This document shows positions 58,773-59,263 of a stretch of DNA of 59,263 nt, in pieces. How positions within the stretch are numbered: position 1 is the first letter of the stretch; the number at the start of each line of letters is the position of its first letter. The stretch lies in NCBI RefSeq assembly GCF_036662795.1, contig NZ_JBAFWZ010000020.1, forward strand, positions 1 through 59,263, written 5' to 3'. Below the pieces are notes generated by a model. That model had not been told where the DNA came from, did not search any database, and saw nothing but the letters and a program-made list of their open reading frames with translations. Position numbers and translations under genes: made by a program. The DNA comes from Lysinibacillus_B sp036662795 (GTDB lineage Bacteria; Bacillota; Bacilli; Bacillales_A; Planococcaceae).

Positions 58773-59103
58773 AAAGGAGTATATCATTGGATTTATCTGT
58801 ATTTTTATTATTTATATAGGACTAGACTATTCGATTCTACTATTCTTTATGCTCCTATTAGTACCAGATGTATCGATGGTTGGCTATGTTATGAATACGA
58901 AAATAGGTGTTCTCCTCTACAATATCGTTCATCATTTAAGTTTACCTACTATACTTCTAACAATTTGTATTAGATTTAACATAGATCCTCTAATTCCAAT
59001 CTCATTGATCTGGATTGCTCATATTTTAATGGATCGTGCACTAGGATTCGGACTAAAATACACAAACAATTTTAAAGAAACTCATTTGCAAAAGATAGTC
59101 TAA
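58750..59103 (+). CDS. DUF4260 membrane protein
   Basis: The 117-residue protein has about four TM segments and family blocks LLLVPDVSMVGYVMNTKIGV, YNIVHHLSLPTIL and WIAHILMDRALGFGLKY, then FKETHLQKI. The ATG at 58750 overlaps the merR 3' end and has GAGGTGG six bases upstream; a GTG at 58735 lacks an RBS. Function is unknown. Co-expressed with the MerR regulator and probably its target. Confidence 0.88.
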   Translation: MHLQNWIRKEYIIGFICIFIIYIGLDYSILLFFMLLLVPDVSMVGYVMNTKIGVLLYNIVHHLSLPTILLTICIRFNIDPLIPISLIWIAHILMDRALGFGLKYTNNFKETHLQKIV

Positions 59104-59120
59104 AAGGAAGAGAATAATAA

Positions 59121-59228
59121 ATGAAATTAATTATAGCACTGCGTTTTCTTTTAGAAATAGTCATAATAATTGGAGTTGGCTACGGTGGTTTTAATCTCGG
59201 GAGTAGTGTTTTAAAATGTACCCTATAA
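59121..59228 (+). pseudogene. DUF2568 (YrdB-like) membrane protein gene, truncated
   Basis: ATG after AAAGGAAGAG encodes MKLIIALRFLLEIVIIIGVG and continues YGGFNLGSSVLK, matching the N-terminus of the DUF2568/YrdB family, normally about 110-120 residues. After Lys32 the sequence switches to what looks like an insertion sequence terminus, and the frame stops at 59226. It is the third gene of the merR operon. Confidence 0.6.
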
Positions 59229-59263
59229 GATGGACACTTAAAAAAGTCCTCTTGTAGGGTACT
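59217..59263. mobile_element. Probable IS3-family end (partial)
   Basis: TGTACCCTATAAGATGGACA at the breakpoint resembles the terminal inverted repeats of IS3/IS150-type elements (TG...CCTATAAGTTGGACA). A secondary inverted copy, CTTGTAGGGTAC, lies at 59251-59262. The transposase would lie beyond the window. Confidence 0.55.

Overview
The window is low-GC Gram-positive chromosome that encodes a spore-former: it carries a gamma-type small acid-soluble spore protein, strong GGAGG-type ribosome binding sites, many lipoproteins, and a Bacillus-like gene order (degV-ypmR-ypmS-msrA-msrB-yozE; odhA-odhB). The protein sequences and the GC-rich intergenic repeats suggest Lysinibacillus or a close Bacillales relative. 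This is inference from recall, not from a search.

Layout. 1-2.2 kb is an accessory patch: the 3' end of a cell-wall amidase, a secreted toxin whose C-terminus matches the colicin E3 16S rRNase domain, its probable immunity gene, and another gene fragment. 2.7-8.2 kb holds a Cys-rich copper-binding protein, SASP, thyA, pdxST and dfrA. 8.3-11.3 kb is a two-component system followed by a PrsA-type foldase. 11.5-12.8 kb is an iron block (Fur-boxed haem monooxygenase, ferritin) split by two identical 123-bp GC-rich repeats. 13-31 kb is mostly housekeeping or envelope: MscS, haemolysin III, DegV, the ypmRS/msrAB/yozE run, deoD, LysE exporter, CtpA, CobW GTPase, a CAP-domain secreted protein, a MurG paralogue, GNAT, DapF and a four-PAS GGDEF protein. 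31-37.7 kb has an ArlRS-like pair and odhAB.

From about 37.7 kb to 44 kb (possibly 45.9 kb) lies a decaying integrative element downstream of odhB. It contains a tyrosine integrase inactivated by both a stop codon and a frameshift, an ImmA-type protease with a LexA-box-like site upstream, an ImmR-like repressor and a divergent HTH protein with shared GTTAAC operators. Between immA and immR sits a three-gene overlapping operon: HNH protein, small middle protein, and SMC/DUF2326-like ATPase. I read this as an ABC-three-component (ABC-3C) conflict or defence cassette bounded by its own terminators. It is the best candidate for an interesting, under-described system here.

46-59 kb holds TspO, an ABC amino-acid importer behind a lysine riboswitch, XpaC/TelA, an acylphosphatase-like protein, a soluble chemoreceptor with a C-terminal CZB zinc domain, DUF1033, cspB behind a terminator-like leader hairpin, a divergent XRE-cupin regulator/LctP-family permease pair with three ACTATAGT operators, a VOC protein, a MerR regulator with a 19-bp-spacer promoter, DUF4260, and a DUF2568-like gene apparently cut by an IS end at the window edge.
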